From positions 82,731 through 146,730 of the forward strand of contig JAPPIB010000052.1 in assembly GCA_028820695.1 (NCBI GenBank): a DNA stretch of 64,000 nucleotides, read 5' to 3'. The stretch is from Acidiferrobacterales bacterium (GTDB taxonomy: Bacteria; Pseudomonadota; Gammaproteobacteria; Arenicellales; JAJDZL01). The notes beneath the pieces are model-generated. The model ran no database searches and was not told where the DNA came from. It saw only the letters and a program-made list of their open reading frames with translations. The position numbers were made by a program, and so were the translations under genes. Numbering within the stretch: position 1 is the stretch's first letter; every line of letters starts with the position of its first letter. Shown one piece after another: positions 15,801 through 25,809 of the stretch.

Positions 15801-18389
15801 TCAAGCGATCGCCTGAGGAACGGCCGCAAGCGCCTGATCGATGTTGTCCCCTCGAGAACCTCCACCTTGAGCCAAATGCGCTTTTCCACCGCCTTTCCCA
15901 TCAACCAGGGGAGAAATTTTTGCAATGACCTGTCCGGCATTGACACGGTCGGTCAGATCTTTGGAAACAGAGCATAGAAGGGTCGCCTTGTCATCGTTGA
16001 CAGAACCGAGTACGACGACTCCAGTTCCCAGATTGTCCTGCATGCGGAACAGAATGTTCCGCAAGTCCTTGGGTTCAACCCCATCTTGTCTGGAAACGAT
16101 CAACTTCACACCATCTACGGTCGTAACCGGGAGCGACGACTGTGCCCCACCACCGGTCGCGAGCTGCATTTTCAATTCCGAAACCTGTCGCTCGTAGGAA
16201 CGATTGCTGTCCATGATCTGAGTCAGTTTGTCTTCAACATCGTTCACTCCAATATTCAACTTCCTTGCTATCTCAGACAACTTCTGACTTTCGTTCTGCA
16301 TCCGTTCCACGGCTATACAACCCGTGAAGGCTTCGATTCTGCGTATCCCGGAAGCAATGCTCGACTCCTGGACGACCTTGAACAACCCTATATCCCCCGT
16401 CCGTTCAACATGCGTGCCTCCACACAGCTCCAGAGAATAGTCGCCCATCTCAATCACTCTGACCTGTGAGTCATACTTCTCACCGAATAACGCCGCCGCT
16501 CCCCTCGCTTTGGCATCCTCAAGATCCATCACCTGACTCGAAACCAACCAATTCTCGCGGATTTGCTCATTGACAAGCGTTTCTATCTGCCTGATTTCGT
16601 CATCCGTAACGGCACAGTCATGCGAGAAATCGAATCGCAGCCGATCGGGTGCGACCAGTGATCCTTTCTGCTGAACATGAGTTCCCAATACTTCCTGAAG
16701 CGCAGCATGGAGCAAGTGGGTGGCAGAATGATTCTTCATGGTGGATATCCGGCTTTCCGAATCGACTTTCGCAGTAACCCGATCATCGGTCGCGAATGAA
16801 CCTTTGACCACCGTCCCGACATGGCCTATCACTCCCTTTGACACGTACTGGGTGTCTTCCACGTTGAATGAGCTGCCGTTGGACTGGATTACACCTGTGT
16901 CACCAACCTGTCCACCACTTTCCGCATAAAATGGCGTGGCACGCAAGACGAAAATCGCCTCGTCTTCTTCCTCAGCAGCATCAACTTGCGAATTTCCGAC
17001 CAGGATTGCTGCGATCGTACTGCCCTCACGCAACGTCTGGTAGCCGCAAAATTCCACATCCACACTGACGGACGGTCCTTCGGAGGCGATCGACTCAAAC
17101 TTGCTGGCGGATTTGGCACGTTCCCGCTGGCCCTGCATCGACTTTTCAAAACCGTCAGAATCAACTGTGAGACCCTGTTCCCTGAGGTAATCCGCAGTAA
17201 GGTCCAGAGGAAATCCGTACGTATCATACAAACGAAATGCAACCTCGCCCGGCAGTTCAGAACCTGAAAGCATGCCGACTTCTCGATCCAGTATTTTCAA
17301 CCCCTGATCAAGTGTCCTGGTAAATCGCTCGCCTTCTGTGAGAAGCACCCTTTCCACTTTCGACTGCGCATGGCGCAGTTCGGGATAGGCGTCTCCCATC
17401 TGCTCGACCACAGACGATGTCAACAGATGCAGAAATGGCTGCTTGCAGCCTAACTGATAACCATGCCGGATCGCCCGACGCACAATTCGTCTGAGCACGT
17501 AACCCCGGCCTTCGTTGGACGGTGTCACACCGTCGGTAATCAGGAACGCGGCAGAGCGGATATGGTCCGCGAGAACTCGCAGGGACTTGCTTGCGAGATC
17601 GGTCGTTCCGACGACCTGAGCGGCGTGCTCGACCAATGCCTGAAAAAGATCGATATCATAGTTGCTGTAGACTTTCTGCAGAACTGCAGCAATTCTTTCA
17701 AGCCCCATTCCGGTGTCAACTGACGGCCGTGGCAGTGGTTTCAACGTACCATCAGCAGTCCGCTCATACTGCATGAAGACCAGATTCCAAAGTTCGACGT
17801 ATCGGTCGCCGTCCTGTTCAGGCGATCCCGGCGGTCCACCTTCGATCTCCGGACCATGATCATAAAAGATCTCAGAGCATGGCCCGCAAGGTCCGGTATC
17901 GCCCATCGCCCAGAAATTATCCGATGTGGCAATTCGCCGGAAACGCTGTGATGGTATGCCAATTTCATTCTGCCATACATCCGCAGCTTCGTCATCGTCC
18001 ACATAGACAGTGACCCAAAGTCGATCTTCCGGCAATCCAATGTCGCCTGTCAGAAAGTCCCAGGCAAGGTGAATCGCATCGCGTTTGAAATAATCCCCGA
18101 AACTGAAGTTTCCCAGCATCTCAAAAAACGTATGGTGTCTGGCGGTATAGCCGACATTTTCAAGGTCATTATGCTTTCCGCCTGCCCGGACGCATCGCTG
18201 TGCGGTCACAGCGCGGCTATAGGCACGTTTATCGGTGCCGAGAAACACATCCTTGAATTGCACCATCCCGGAATTGGTGAACAGCAAAGTAGGATCATTC
18301 CCAGGCACCAGGGGACTGCTCGGAACGATCTCGTGCCCCCGATCTTGAAAGTACTTCAGAAACAGCTTTCTTAGCTCAATCGTTTTCAT
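15801..18389 (-). CDS. alaS: Alanyl-tRNA synthetase
   Basis: Class II synthetase charging tRNA-Ala, 862 residues. The N-terminal aminoacylation core begins with ELRKLFLKYFQDRGHE and contains FTNSGMVQFKDVFLG. The editing domain has HSATHLLHAAL, with paired zinc/editing histidines, and CGGTHVERTGDIG. The C-Ala domain ends with GKGGGKAHLAQGGG. The ATG overlaps the recX stop codon (ATGA), so translation is coupled. Confidence 0.97.
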   Translation of the reverse strand: MKTIELRKLFLKYFQDRGHEIVPSSPLVPGNDPTLLFTNSGMVQFKDVFLGTDKRAYSRAVTAQRCVRAGGKHNDLENVGYTARHHTFFEMLGNFSFGDYFKRDAIHLAWDFLTGDIGLPEDRLWVTVYVDDDEAADVWQNEIGIPSQRFRRIATSDNFWAMGDTGPCGPCSEIFYDHGPEIEGGPPGSPEQDGDRYVELWNLVFMQYERTADGTLKPLPRPSVDTGMGLERIAAVLQKVYSNYDIDLFQALVEHAAQVVGTTDLASKSLRVLADHIRSAAFLITDGVTPSNEGRGYVLRRIVRRAIRHGYQLGCKQPFLHLLTSSVVEQMGDAYPELRHAQSKVERVLLTEGERFTRTLDQGLKILDREVGMLSGSELPGEVAFRLYDTYGFPLDLTADYLREQGLTVDSDGFEKSMQGQRERAKSASKFESIASEGPSVSVDVEFCGYQTLREGSTIAAILVGNSQVDAAEEEDEAIFVLRATPFYAESGGQVGDTGVIQSNGSSFNVEDTQYVSKGVIGHVGTVVKGSFATDDRVTAKVDSESRISTMKNHSATHLLHAALQEVLGTHVQQKGSLVAPDRLRFDFSHDCAVTDDEIRQIETLVNEQIRENWLVSSQVMDLEDAKARGAAALFGEKYDSQVRVIEMGDYSLELCGGTHVERTGDIGLFKVVQESSIASGIRRIEAFTGCIAVERMQNESQKLSEIARKLNIGVNDVEDKLTQIMDSNRSYERQVSELKMQLATGGGAQSSLPVTTVDGVKLIVSRQDGVEPKDLRNILFRMQDNLGTGVVVLGSVNDDKATLLCSVSKDLTDRVNAGQVIAKISPLVDGKGGGKAHLAQGGGSRGDNIDQALAAVPQAIA

Positions 18390-18880
18390 TGCATAGAGAC
18401 ATTTGCCTGGTCTGGCTCGCCGAAATCACCCAGGGTCAGCCTGATCTGGGAGGTCGAAAACCCTCGGCCTTGCAGAAACCGCGCCCGTTTGGCCCACTCG
18501 GTAAAGTTTGCCGGTGGCACTTCCTTGTATTTTCGCCTGAGTATTCCAACAATCTGATCCAGCCAGACTTCGCGGTTGAAGTCCAAACTGGAGTCAATCA
18601 AATCTGACGACACACCTTTTTGTCTGAGTTCATTCCTGATCTTGATCGGTCCATATCCTTTTGACATTCGCACCCGAACCAATGCCTGCGCGAATCTGGC
18701 GTCGTTGATCATGTCACGACCTTTCAGCTCGTCCACCACCTGTTGCGCTGATTCCAGACTGGCACCCCGGCTGGTCAGTTTTCTTGTAAGTTCCTGTTCG
18801 CAATATTCGCGTCGGGCCAGGAACCTGACTGCCTGCAAGCGAACTTTCTCCAGATCCGACATCCCGTCGCCGACCGTCAC
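18386..18880 (-). CDS. recX: RecA regulator RecX
   Basis: A 164-residue RecX protein that modulates RecA filaments and recombinase activity. It consists of tandem three-helix repeats: [14 protein letters not shown] near the start, [19 protein letters not shown] in the middle, and [23 protein letters not shown] and [18 protein letters not shown] segments later. The first codon is GTG at 18880, overlapping the recA stop as GTGA. An ATG at 18862 (MSDLEKV) is an equally good start. It is co-transcribed with recA. Confidence 0.9.
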   Translation of the reverse strand: MTVGDGMSDLEKVRLQAVRFLARREYCEQELTRKLTSRGASLESAQQVVDELKGRDMINDARFAQALVRVRMSKGYGPIKIRNELRQKGVSSDLIDSSLDFNREVWLDQIVGILRRKYKEVPPANFTEWAKRARFLQGRGFSTSQIRLTLGDFGEPDQANVSMQ

Positions 18881-19893
18881 TCGACAGTTTCAGTCGTCCT
18901 CGGGCTGATCCCGACTTTCTCACGGATTTTTGATTCAATCTCTTCGGCGATGTCGCTGTTGTCCATCAGGAAGATTCGTGCGTTATCGCGACCTTGGCCT
19001 ATTCTGGTCTCGCCGAAACTGTACCACGCGCCAGCACGTTCAACTATGCCGTGCGTGATTCCAAGATCAATCAGTTCACCCTCCCTGGAGATTCCTTGAC
19101 TGAAAATCATGTCGAACTCACACTGCTTGAAAGGCGGTGCGACCTTGTTTTTCACCAATTTGACCCGAGTCTGACTGCCGATCACCTCATCGCCTTTTTT
19201 GATTGCCCCGATTCTACGGATGTCCAATCTTACTGAAGAATAAAACTTCAGTGCGTTACCGCCGGTCGTGACTTCAGGACTTCCGTAGATCTGCCCGATC
19301 TTCATTCTGATCTGGTTGATGAAGATCACCAAGGTATTTGACTTGTTGATGCTGCCCGTCAATTTTCTCAATGCCTGCGACATAAGACGCGCATGCAGTC
19401 CCATGAAGGAATCCCCCATCTCACCATCAAGCTCCGCCCGCGGCGTCAAGGCCGCAACCGAGTCCACCACAACCACATCGATCGAGGCAGATCGTACCAA
19501 TTGATCCGCGATCTCAAGGGCCTCCTCACCATTGTTCGGCTGGGATACCAGCAGATCGTCTACGTTCACACCAAGCATTGATGCGTGAGCGGTATTCAAT
19601 GCATGCTCGGCATCGATAAAAGCTGCGTTTCCGCCATTTTTCTGGGCTTGCGCAACCACCGACAGCGTCAAAGTGGTCTTGCCCGAGGCTTCGGGACCGT
19701 AAATCTCAACCACCCTTCCCCGCGGCAGGCCACCGACTCCCAGAATCAGATCCAGACCAAGCGAACCTGTCGGAATCACCTCAATATTCCGGTCCACTTC
19801 ATCATCACCAAGTCTCATGATCGATCCCTGGCCGAACTGTCGCCGGATCTGGCTCAGCGTCGCGCTTAGTATTTTTTCTTTTTTCTCGTCCAT
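18877..19893 (-). CDS. recA: Recombinase RecA
   Basis: ATP-dependent strand-exchange recombinase and SOS co-protease, 338 residues from the chosen ATG. Walker A reads GPEASGKTT. Loop and Walker B segments include [20 protein letters not shown] and [10 protein letters not shown]. The start MDEKKEKIL is preferred to an upstream methionine 17 codons earlier because AGGAAGGT lies just before it. I saw no canonical LexA box (CTGT-N8-ACAG) upstream, so SOS control is not evident from this sequence. recX follows with a 4-base overlap. Confidence 0.97.
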   Translation of the reverse strand: MDEKKEKILSATLSQIRRQFGQGSIMRLGDDEVDRNIEVIPTGSLGLDLILGVGGLPRGRVVEIYGPEASGKTTLTLSVVAQAQKNGGNAAFIDAEHALNTAHASMLGVNVDDLLVSQPNNGEEALEIADQLVRSASIDVVVVDSVAALTPRAELDGEMGDSFMGLHARLMSQALRKLTGSINKSNTLVIFINQIRMKIGQIYGSPEVTTGGNALKFYSSVRLDIRRIGAIKKGDEVIGSQTRVKLVKNKVAPPFKQCEFDMIFSQGISREGELIDLGITHGIVERAGAWYSFGETRIGQGRDNARIFLMDNSDIAEEIESKIREKVGISPRTTETVE

Positions 19894-20093
19894 ATTCTTA
19901 CCTTCCTGTACATATTCATGTGCTTCGCCCGCTTTCCCTATCAATGCAGTTTATATCGGGTCGATCAACCAGAACTCAACAGTGTACCTGTCACATGTCA
20001 AGCGAATCATCCGCTACAGGGTCAGGAACGCAGACAACCAATGTCAGCCGAATTGCCGGCACTTGCGGCACACCCGACAACTGCCGGATTCAG

Positions 20094-20819
20094 CTATTGG
20101 CCCATTCCGATTCGCTGCAACAGGTTTTCTGCCGGCAAGTATCCTCCGATCACCGTTCCGTCATCCACCACCAGCGTCGGTGTTCCGCTGATGCCGGCCG
20201 AACTGCCGGCGTTAAACTGATTGGCGACAGGGTTGTCACATGTTGCTTTCGGCAACTGCTCGCCGTTCTTGGACGCAGTCATCGCAGACTGCGGATCGTC
20301 ATCGCACCACACAGTGACAATCTTGTCGTAACTTGATGACCCGACACCGGCTCTGGGATAGGCCATGTATCGGACTTCCAAACCTGCCTTATTCAGCGCA
20401 GGAACTTCCCGATGCAGTCGGCGACAATAACCACAGTCGATATCCGTGAACACAGTCAGATGTCGCTTGGTTTCTCCCTCAGCGGCAAAAACAACCATAT
20501 CTTCAATTGGAGTCATTTCCACAACACCGACGATAGCTTCGTTTTGCTTCTGGCCGCTGAGACTCTCACCAGTGGCAAGATTGAAGGCTTCACCTATGAT
20601 CAGGTGATTGTCCTTAACAAATACATAGTAAATGTTATTGCCGATGATCGCTTCATATACTCCTTCAATCGGAGATTGTGTCAGACTGTTGAGTGAGGCT
20701 TGTCCCTCGATCAGGCTGCTTACAGCTTCTCGCGCACGGTCCATTTGCTCATCTGCAAATGCGTTGAGCGAAAACAGTGCAGCAAAAACCACTGCGACAG
20801 TTGTCGGACCTAACTTCAT
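20094..20819 (-). CDS. dsbC: Periplasmic disulfide isomerase DsbC
   Basis: Thiol:disulfide interchange protein that reshuffles wrong disulfides in the periplasm. It is 241 residues long with a signal peptide (hydrophobic run 6-20, cleavage near NAFA). The N-terminal dimerisation domain (about 23-85) is followed by a thioredoxin fold with active site CGYC in FTDIDCGYCRRLHREVP. GTPTLVVDDGTVIGGYLP contains the cis-proline. It lies upstream of recA on the same strand, but more than 200 bases apart. Confidence 0.93.
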   Translation of the reverse strand: MKLGPTTVAVVFAALFSLNAFADEQMDRAREAVSSLIEGQASLNSLTQSPIEGVYEAIIGNNIYYVFVKDNHLIIGEAFNLATGESLSGQKQNEAIVGVVEMTPIEDMVVFAAEGETKRHLTVFTDIDCGYCRRLHREVPALNKAGLEVRYMAYPRAGVGSSSYDKIVTVWCDDDPQSAMTASKNGEQLPKATCDNPVANQFNAGSSAGISGTPTLVVDDGTVIGGYLPAENLLQRIGMGQ

Positions 20820-20893
20820 TTATCCAAACCTATTTTGTGTAACCTGGAATGCCGATCGCACCGGGATGCGAATTGACATGAAAACCTGCCCAA

Positions 20894-21283
20894 TCAATCG
20901 GCAAGCGTTTCTATTTGAGCTCCTGACTGTCTCCAGGCGTCAAATCCGCCTCCTATGTGGCAGACAGGACCAAGCCCCATCATTTGTGCGGTCTGTGTTG
21001 CAAGCGCCGATCTCCATCCCGACTTGCAGTAGAAAACAAACCTGACATCCTGGGAAAATACCTTCTTGAAATAGGGGCTGTCAGGGTCGATCCAGAATTC
21101 AAGCATACCCCTGGGCATATGGTAGGCCTGCGGAATCTTACCTTCGTGTCTGAGTTCCCGTATGTCCCTTAAGTCCACGAATTGCACGTCGTCTTTTTTG
21201 TGCAATGCAATGGCATCGTCCACCGACAAAGTCTCGACTTCAGACATCGCTTTGTCAACAAGTGCCTTATAACCAATTTTCAT
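20894..21283 (-). CDS. Single-domain rhodanese-like protein
   Basis: A 129-residue rhodanese-fold sulfurtransferase. VQFVDLRDIRELRHEGKIP is the first conserved strand, and the active-site loop is YCKSGWRSA with the catalytic cysteine followed by the usual arginine. No signal peptide is seen. The physiological sulfur acceptor is unknown. It lies between pgpA and dsbC on the minus strand. Confidence 0.85.
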   Translation of the reverse strand: MKIGYKALVDKAMSEVETLSVDDAIALHKKDDVQFVDLRDIRELRHEGKIPQAYHMPRGMLEFWIDPDSPYFKKVFSQDVRFVFYCKSGWRSALATQTAQMMGLGPVCHIGGGFDAWRQSGAQIETLAD

Positions 21284-21458
21284 GAATGGAACGCTGTTGC
21301 GGGTTAGATATCAGACTACATGTATTTTACTCTTTTAGGCTGCGTTCCAAGAAAAATTGCAAGCCTGCCGAAAGCGAATCTCCAGTGCGCGATAAGTTTC
21401 TCTTGATGGCGACTGTCGAAACCGGCCAATGCGTCAGAGAAGGCGAAAATGTGGGCGG

Positions 21459-21941
21459 TCAAAGATAACCGAAATGGATCAGAACCTGCAAACCCACATT
21501 ACAAGCCAAACCGGCAATCACATCGTCGATCATGATTCCAAATCCTCCGGGAGTCTTTTTCTCTACCCACGAAATCGGCCACGGTTTGAGAATATCCAAC
21601 GTCCGAAAGATCACGAATCCTGCGACAACCGTCATCGGACTCATCGGTATCAGCATCATCGCAACACAGAATCCGACGATCTCATCCCAGACGATCACCG
21701 CGGGATCACTGTCCTCAAGCGATTGCGCAACCACTTGACAAATCCAGCAACCCAGCGCAAACATTGCAGCAAGTACCGCCCACTGAACCGACGGCGCAAG
21801 CCATGACATGGCAACTGCGATGGGTATCGCAACCGCAGTCCCAACTGTACCGGGCGCTTTCGGCGCCAGACCGGCACCAAACCCACAGGCAGTCAGATAC
21901 ACTGGATTGGTCAGTACTGTCTTGACAAGATCGCGCTTCAC
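21459..21941 (-). CDS. pgpA: Phosphatidylglycerophosphatase A
   Basis: A 160-residue membrane enzyme that dephosphorylates phosphatidylglycerol-3-phosphate. The family start ACGFGAGLAPKAPGTVGT is visible, followed by WDEIVGFCVAMM, KPWPISWVEKKTPGGFGIM and the final DDVIAGLACNV. Several hydrophobic helices are present. It is 15 bases downstream of the NusB-ThiL fusion, in the usual thiL-pgpA order. Confidence 0.93.
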   Translation of the reverse strand: MKRDLVKTVLTNPVYLTACGFGAGLAPKAPGTVGTAVAIPIAVAMSWLAPSVQWAVLAAMFALGCWICQVVAQSLEDSDPAVIVWDEIVGFCVAMMLIPMSPMTVVAGFVIFRTLDILKPWPISWVEKKTPGGFGIMIDDVIAGLACNVGLQVLIHFGYL

Positions 21942-21956
21942 GAGCGGATGTCCGAT

Positions 21957-23363
21957 TCAGAAATGCGAGTACCCGCAATGTTCCAGGTGGAAAGTTTCCT
22001 CCCCCGACTCGGCAATGACCAAGCCGGAACCCTCTGTCACTGTTCCGATACGGATGAGGCCGGCCGCCTCCGCCCACTTCAGATTGGCCTTGCGGGTTGC
22101 GGAACTGTCCGGCACAGTCACGCAAAGCTCATAGTCATCGCCGCCAGAAAGTGCAGGGCTCCAGCCTACATCCCCCAATACCTGCCTATACGCGGCTGAT
22201 ATCGGCACGCGCTCCAGATCGACTTGCGCGCCCGCGCCGCTCTGTTCGATGATATGTGTCAAGTCGGCAGCCAGACCGTCTGAGATGTCTATCGCCGAAG
22301 TGACATGCCCGTGCATGCTCAATCCCACATCAATTCGGGGAAACGGACGATTCAGCCGTTGCAGGAGGTATTCGGAAAATTCGTCTGGCACGTCAAGGCT
22401 GCCGCTTGCATGCAGCAATCCCAACGCCGCATCCCCCAATGGGCCGGTCACATAAATGCCGTCGCCTGGTTGTGCGCCACTACGCAATACACATGACCTC
22501 GCATCGACACTGCCAAAAACAGTGACTGAAACAGCTAATGGCCCCTTGGCAGTATCACCTCCGATCAGTGCTACGTTGAACCGCTCAGCGATCTCATAAA
22601 ACCCGTTGCTGAACTGATTCAACCAACTCTCGTCAGCGAATGGAACAGACAGGTTCAGTGTGGCGAATTCAGGATGTGCCCCCATTGCGGCAAGATCACT
22701 CAGCGCAACCGCCAGTGATTTGTATCCCACATCTTCCGGCGCAGTGTCGTTCGAGAAATGAACGTTCTCCAATAAGGTGTCTGTCGATATGACCAACTGC
22801 CTGTCAGCAGGGAATTCGACAACTGCACTGTCATCACCAACTCCCTGTACGACATTGTCAAACCTGTCGTTGGACCTTGCGAAATATTTGTTGATCAGCT
22901 CGAATTCCCGACCAGCTGACTGCTGGCTGTTGTCCTGAATTGTGTGCAGAGGTGAGGGTTTTCCGAAGGCAAGTCTGTCCAGTGTGCCATTGATGAACTT
23001 ATAACTGCCCGGATTGCCGAATTCTTTCGACAGTTCGATGCATTCGTTGGCAGTCACTTTACTGGGAATGTCAGGCTCCGCTAGAAGTTCATATACACCG
23101 AGCCGCAGGATGGACAGTTCGACCGGATCAATCGTCTCAATTTTTCGATCAATCACTTCGGATACTGCCGCATCAATTTCCGCAATACGCGGTGGAATCG
23201 ACTTCAGCAGTTTCTGCAAATACCTCATATCGCCGTGCAGCAATACGTCCGTATCGATCAGAACCTGATCTTCGGTTCCACTGAGAGACTGCTTCTGGAA
23301 ATTCCAAGCATAGAGGAATTGCACGGCACCCAAGCGTGCGTAGTGTCGGGCTGAAACTGCCAC
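21957..23363 (-). CDS. nusB-thiL: NusB-ThiL fusion protein
   Basis: One uninterrupted 468-codon frame joins two enzymes that are normally separate neighbours. Residues 4-132 are the transcription antitermination factor NusB: ARLGAVQFLYAW, VELSILRLGVYELL and FINGTLDRLAFG. A linker of about 20 residues (133-151, SPLHTIQDNSQQSAG) leads into thiamine-monophosphate kinase ThiL from 152: GREFELINKYF, GVGDDSAVV, DTLLENVHF, LSDLAAMGAHP and DISDGLAADL, all conserved ATP/Mg sites. No stop, internal start or ribosome binding site is obvious at the junction. It lies between ribH and pgpA. A sequencing frameshift that removed a stop codon is the main alternative. Confidence 0.85.
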   Translation of the reverse strand: MAVSARHYARLGAVQFLYAWNFQKQSLSGTEDQVLIDTDVLLHGDMRYLQKLLKSIPPRIAEIDAAVSEVIDRKIETIDPVELSILRLGVYELLAEPDIPSKVTANECIELSKEFGNPGSYKFINGTLDRLAFGKPSPLHTIQDNSQQSAGREFELINKYFARSNDRFDNVVQGVGDDSAVVEFPADRQLVISTDTLLENVHFSNDTAPEDVGYKSLAVALSDLAAMGAHPEFATLNLSVPFADESWLNQFSNGFYEIAERFNVALIGGDTAKGPLAVSVTVFGSVDARSCVLRSGAQPGDGIYVTGPLGDAALGLLHASGSLDVPDEFSEYLLQRLNRPFPRIDVGLSMHGHVTSAIDISDGLAADLTHIIEQSGAGAQVDLERVPISAAYRQVLGDVGWSPALSGGDDYELCVTVPDSSATRKANLKWAEAAGLIRIGTVTEGSGLVIAESGEETFHLEHCGYSHF

Positions 23364-23387
23364 AAGGAACTCTTCAGGGATACTCGG

Positions 23388-23852
23388 TCAGCCGGAGGAT
23401 ACCGCGTCTATGGCTGAAATCACAGCCTGTGCCGCTTCTGATCCCTTATTGCGCGGATTCCGACCGCGTAGTTGCGAGCGGGCCGTCGCCTGTTCCTCAT
23501 TTTCGACAGTCAGAATTCCGAAACCGACCGGTATCGTAAATTCCATGCTGATGTCCATGAGTGCGCGGGCACTGTGATCACACAGATAGTCGAAATGGGC
23601 AGTCTCTCCGCGGATGACACAACCCAGTGCAATCATACCCTGATAATTGCCCGATCCCACCATCACCCGGGTTACAAAAGGCACTTCCCATGCGCCATCT
23701 ACGTGACAGACTTCAGAATTGATCGAATGTGACTCCAACACATTCAGGGCGCCCGACAAAAGACGATCCGAAATCGCCGGGTAATAATTACTGACAACGA
23801 TGCCGAAGGCAAGTCCGGATCTGCTGACGGACTTGTGTTCACCGTTTGCCAT
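23388..23852 (-). CDS. ribH: 6,7-dimethyl-8-ribityllumazine synthase
   Basis: Penultimate riboflavin enzyme, condensing 5-amino-6-ribitylaminouracil with dihydroxybutanone phosphate. The 154 residues contain GIVVSNYYPAISDRLLSGAL, the substrate loop VDGAWEVPFV, IALGCVIRGETAHFDYLC (catalytic histidine region) and PVGFGILTVENEEQA. It starts 12 bases after the ribB gene. Confidence 0.95.
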   Translation of the reverse strand: MANGEHKSVSRSGLAFGIVVSNYYPAISDRLLSGALNVLESHSINSEVCHVDGAWEVPFVTRVMVGSGNYQGMIALGCVIRGETAHFDYLCDHSARALMDISMEFTIPVGFGILTVENEEQATARSQLRGRNPRNKGSEAAQAVISAIDAVSSG

Positions 23853-23864
23853 CGTGCAAAACCC

Positions 23865-25013
23865 TCAACCCGCAGGTGGAAGATACTCAACAATCTGCAG
23901 GCCGAATCCAGAAAGTCCATGCAATTTCAGAGGATGCCCCAGTACCCGGAGTTTTCCGAAGCCGAGATCGGCAGCGATCTGACTGCCCACTCCGATTATT
24001 CTGATATCGCTGTTGCCACCGGCATCTTCCGACTCTTGTTGTCGTTCCTGAATGTTTTCGGTAATCTCTCCGAATTCCTGCTGATAGTTCAAGATGATTA
24101 TCGCCCCTGAACCAGATTCAACGATACTGCGAAGCGCTCTGCGCACCGACCAGGAATGACCACCGGAAGTTATCGCATCCAACACCTCGTTCATCCCGGT
24201 AAACACATGGACACGCAGCATCGCGGGCACGTCCGGGCTGATCTGTCCGCATACAAGTGCCAGATGGGTGTTACCACGCACCTCATCCTTGTACGAGATC
24301 GCTCTCACCTCGCCAAACTCAGTCATCAACTCGGATTCATGTTCGCGGCTGATCGTGGATTCGGTCTCAAGCCGATAGCGAATCAGGTCGGCAATGGTTC
24401 CAATCCTGATTCCATGCTCCTCGCCGAACTCGATAAGCTGATTCAACCGCGCCATGGTGCCATCGGGATTGAGGATCTCACACAGGACGCTCGCAGGTTC
24501 CAGACCACTCAACTTGGCCAGATCACTACCAGCTTCGGTATGGCCGGCCCGGGTGAGAACGCCGCCGGGTTCTGCAATGATCGGGAAAATGTGTCCGGGT
24601 GTGACGATGTCTGATGGAGACGCATCCGGATGCACCGCCGCCTGTACAGTGGTGGCGCGATCGGCAGCGGAGATTCCGGTTGATACATTTCGGGCCGCTT
24701 CTATGGAAACTGTGAACGCAGTGGAATATGGCGAGGTATTTTCCCGGACCATCGGAGACAGGTTAAGTTGCCGACATCGCTGTTCGGATAGCGAGAGGCA
24801 TATCAATCCCCGCCCATGTGTAGCCATGAAGTTGATATGGTCAGAAGTGACATGTTCTGCTGCGATCAGAAGATCACCTTCATTCTCACGTGACTCATCG
24901 TCAACCAGAATGACCATCCTGCCTTGGCGGAAATCCCGCAGGATTGACTCGATAGAACTGATTCCGGTGACACCTTTGCCGGGAAACGGGATCGGCTCGG
25001 CTGCGTTATTCAT
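23865..25013 (-). CDS. ribB: RibBX: DHBP synthase with degenerate GCHII half
   Basis: Residues 15-215 are 3,4-dihydroxy-2-butanone-4-phosphate synthase. Seen: DDESRENEGDL (38-48), THGRGLICL (65-73) and RAGHTEAGSDLAKLSG (155-170), with the metal and catalytic acids in place. The second half (about 221-382) resembles GTP cyclohydrolase II in length and position, but the zinc-binding cysteine cluster and catalytic segment are absent. The corresponding stretch reads HVFTGMNEVLDAITSGG. Such RibBX proteins supply only the RibB activity. A separate ribA is therefore expected elsewhere in the genome. It is part of the rib-nusB/thiL run. Confidence 0.88.
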   Translation of the reverse strand: MNNAAEPIPFPGKGVTGISSIESILRDFRQGRMVILVDDESRENEGDLLIAAEHVTSDHINFMATHGRGLICLSLSEQRCRQLNLSPMVRENTSPYSTAFTVSIEAARNVSTGISAADRATTVQAAVHPDASPSDIVTPGHIFPIIAEPGGVLTRAGHTEAGSDLAKLSGLEPASVLCEILNPDGTMARLNQLIEFGEEHGIRIGTIADLIRYRLETESTISREHESELMTEFGEVRAISYKDEVRGNTHLALVCGQISPDVPAMLRVHVFTGMNEVLDAITSGGHSWSVRRALRSIVESGSGAIIILNYQQEFGEITENIQERQQESEDAGGNSDIRIIGVGSQIAADLGFGKLRVLGHPLKLHGLSGFGLQIVEYLPPAG

Positions 25014-25143
25014 GTTTTTCCCTAAGTGGATGAGTGTGCACGATTATAGAACTCTTCCCGCCAGAAAATTCCTTCCCGTGCTGGATTCGATGACTGCAAG
25101 CGGACCGGCAGCGGAACTTGAAACGCAGATGCGGAATCAATCC

Positions 25144-25779
25144 TTACCGGGGATCACCTCGCATCACCGCAAGGTAATCGGTAATCCGCCCGGCATATCG
25201 GGCGAGCATGTCAACTTCGACATGTACAAAGTCGCCTGCAGCAACACCTTTCAGTGTTGTCATCTCAAGCGTATGAGGAATGATATTGACCGCAAATTCC
25301 GATACGCCTTTCTTGTCTGCAACATCCTTGACTGTCAGGCTCACGCCATCAAGAGATATTGAACCCTGGGGGACAATGAACTGATTGATTTTCAGTTGTC
25401 GATCAACACTGAACTCAAGCAGCACGGACGCGCCTGAAAAGGTGTGTCCGATACACTTTGCAAGCCCGTCAACATGACCGGTGACAAGATGTCCTCCCAA
25501 CGGATCGTTCAGCGTCAACGCGGTCTCGATATTGACGCTTTCACCCACCTGAAGATCGGAAAACCGGGTATCGCTCAGTGAGCGGTTCGATACGAATACG
25601 TCAATCTCGCTCCCGTGCCGAGCCGTCACCGTCAAGCATGCTCCGCCGACTGCAACACTGTCGCCGATTTTCAGTTTTTTTGGCCTGTCCAGGTTGGTCT
25701 CGATTGAGAAACCTACGCCTTGTTCCGATCGATCAATTTTCTTGATCTCACCAACAGACTCGACAATTCCTGTAAACAT
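25144..25779 (-). CDS. ribE: Riboflavin synthase alpha chain
   Basis: Trimeric enzyme dismutating two lumazines to riboflavin. The 211 residues are two homologous barrels: MFTGIVESVGEIKKI and GGACLTVTAR in the first, and GHLVTGHVDGLAKC with DGVSLTVKDV in the second. The start is at the conserved MFTGIVE. It sits between ribD and ribB, separated from ribD by 30 bases. Confidence 0.95.
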   Translation of the reverse strand: MFTGIVESVGEIKKIDRSEQGVGFSIETNLDRPKKLKIGDSVAVGGACLTVTARHGSEIDVFVSNRSLSDTRFSDLQVGESVNIETALTLNDPLGGHLVTGHVDGLAKCIGHTFSGASVLLEFSVDRQLKINQFIVPQGSISLDGVSLTVKDVADKKGVSEFAVNIIPHTLEMTTLKGVAAGDFVHVEVDMLARYAGRITDYLAVMRGDPR

Positions 25780-25809
25780 CTTCGTACCAAGAGATTTGAA
25801 CCAATCCGG

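Noticed and set aside
19894..20093. LexA box upstream of recA
   Set aside because: No CTGT-N8-ACAG match was found; the nearest candidates differ at the invariant half-site.
24454..25362. 302-codon plus-strand frame
   Set aside because: It is antisense to ribB and the start of ribE; the minus-strand product has clear enzyme motifs and this frame has none.
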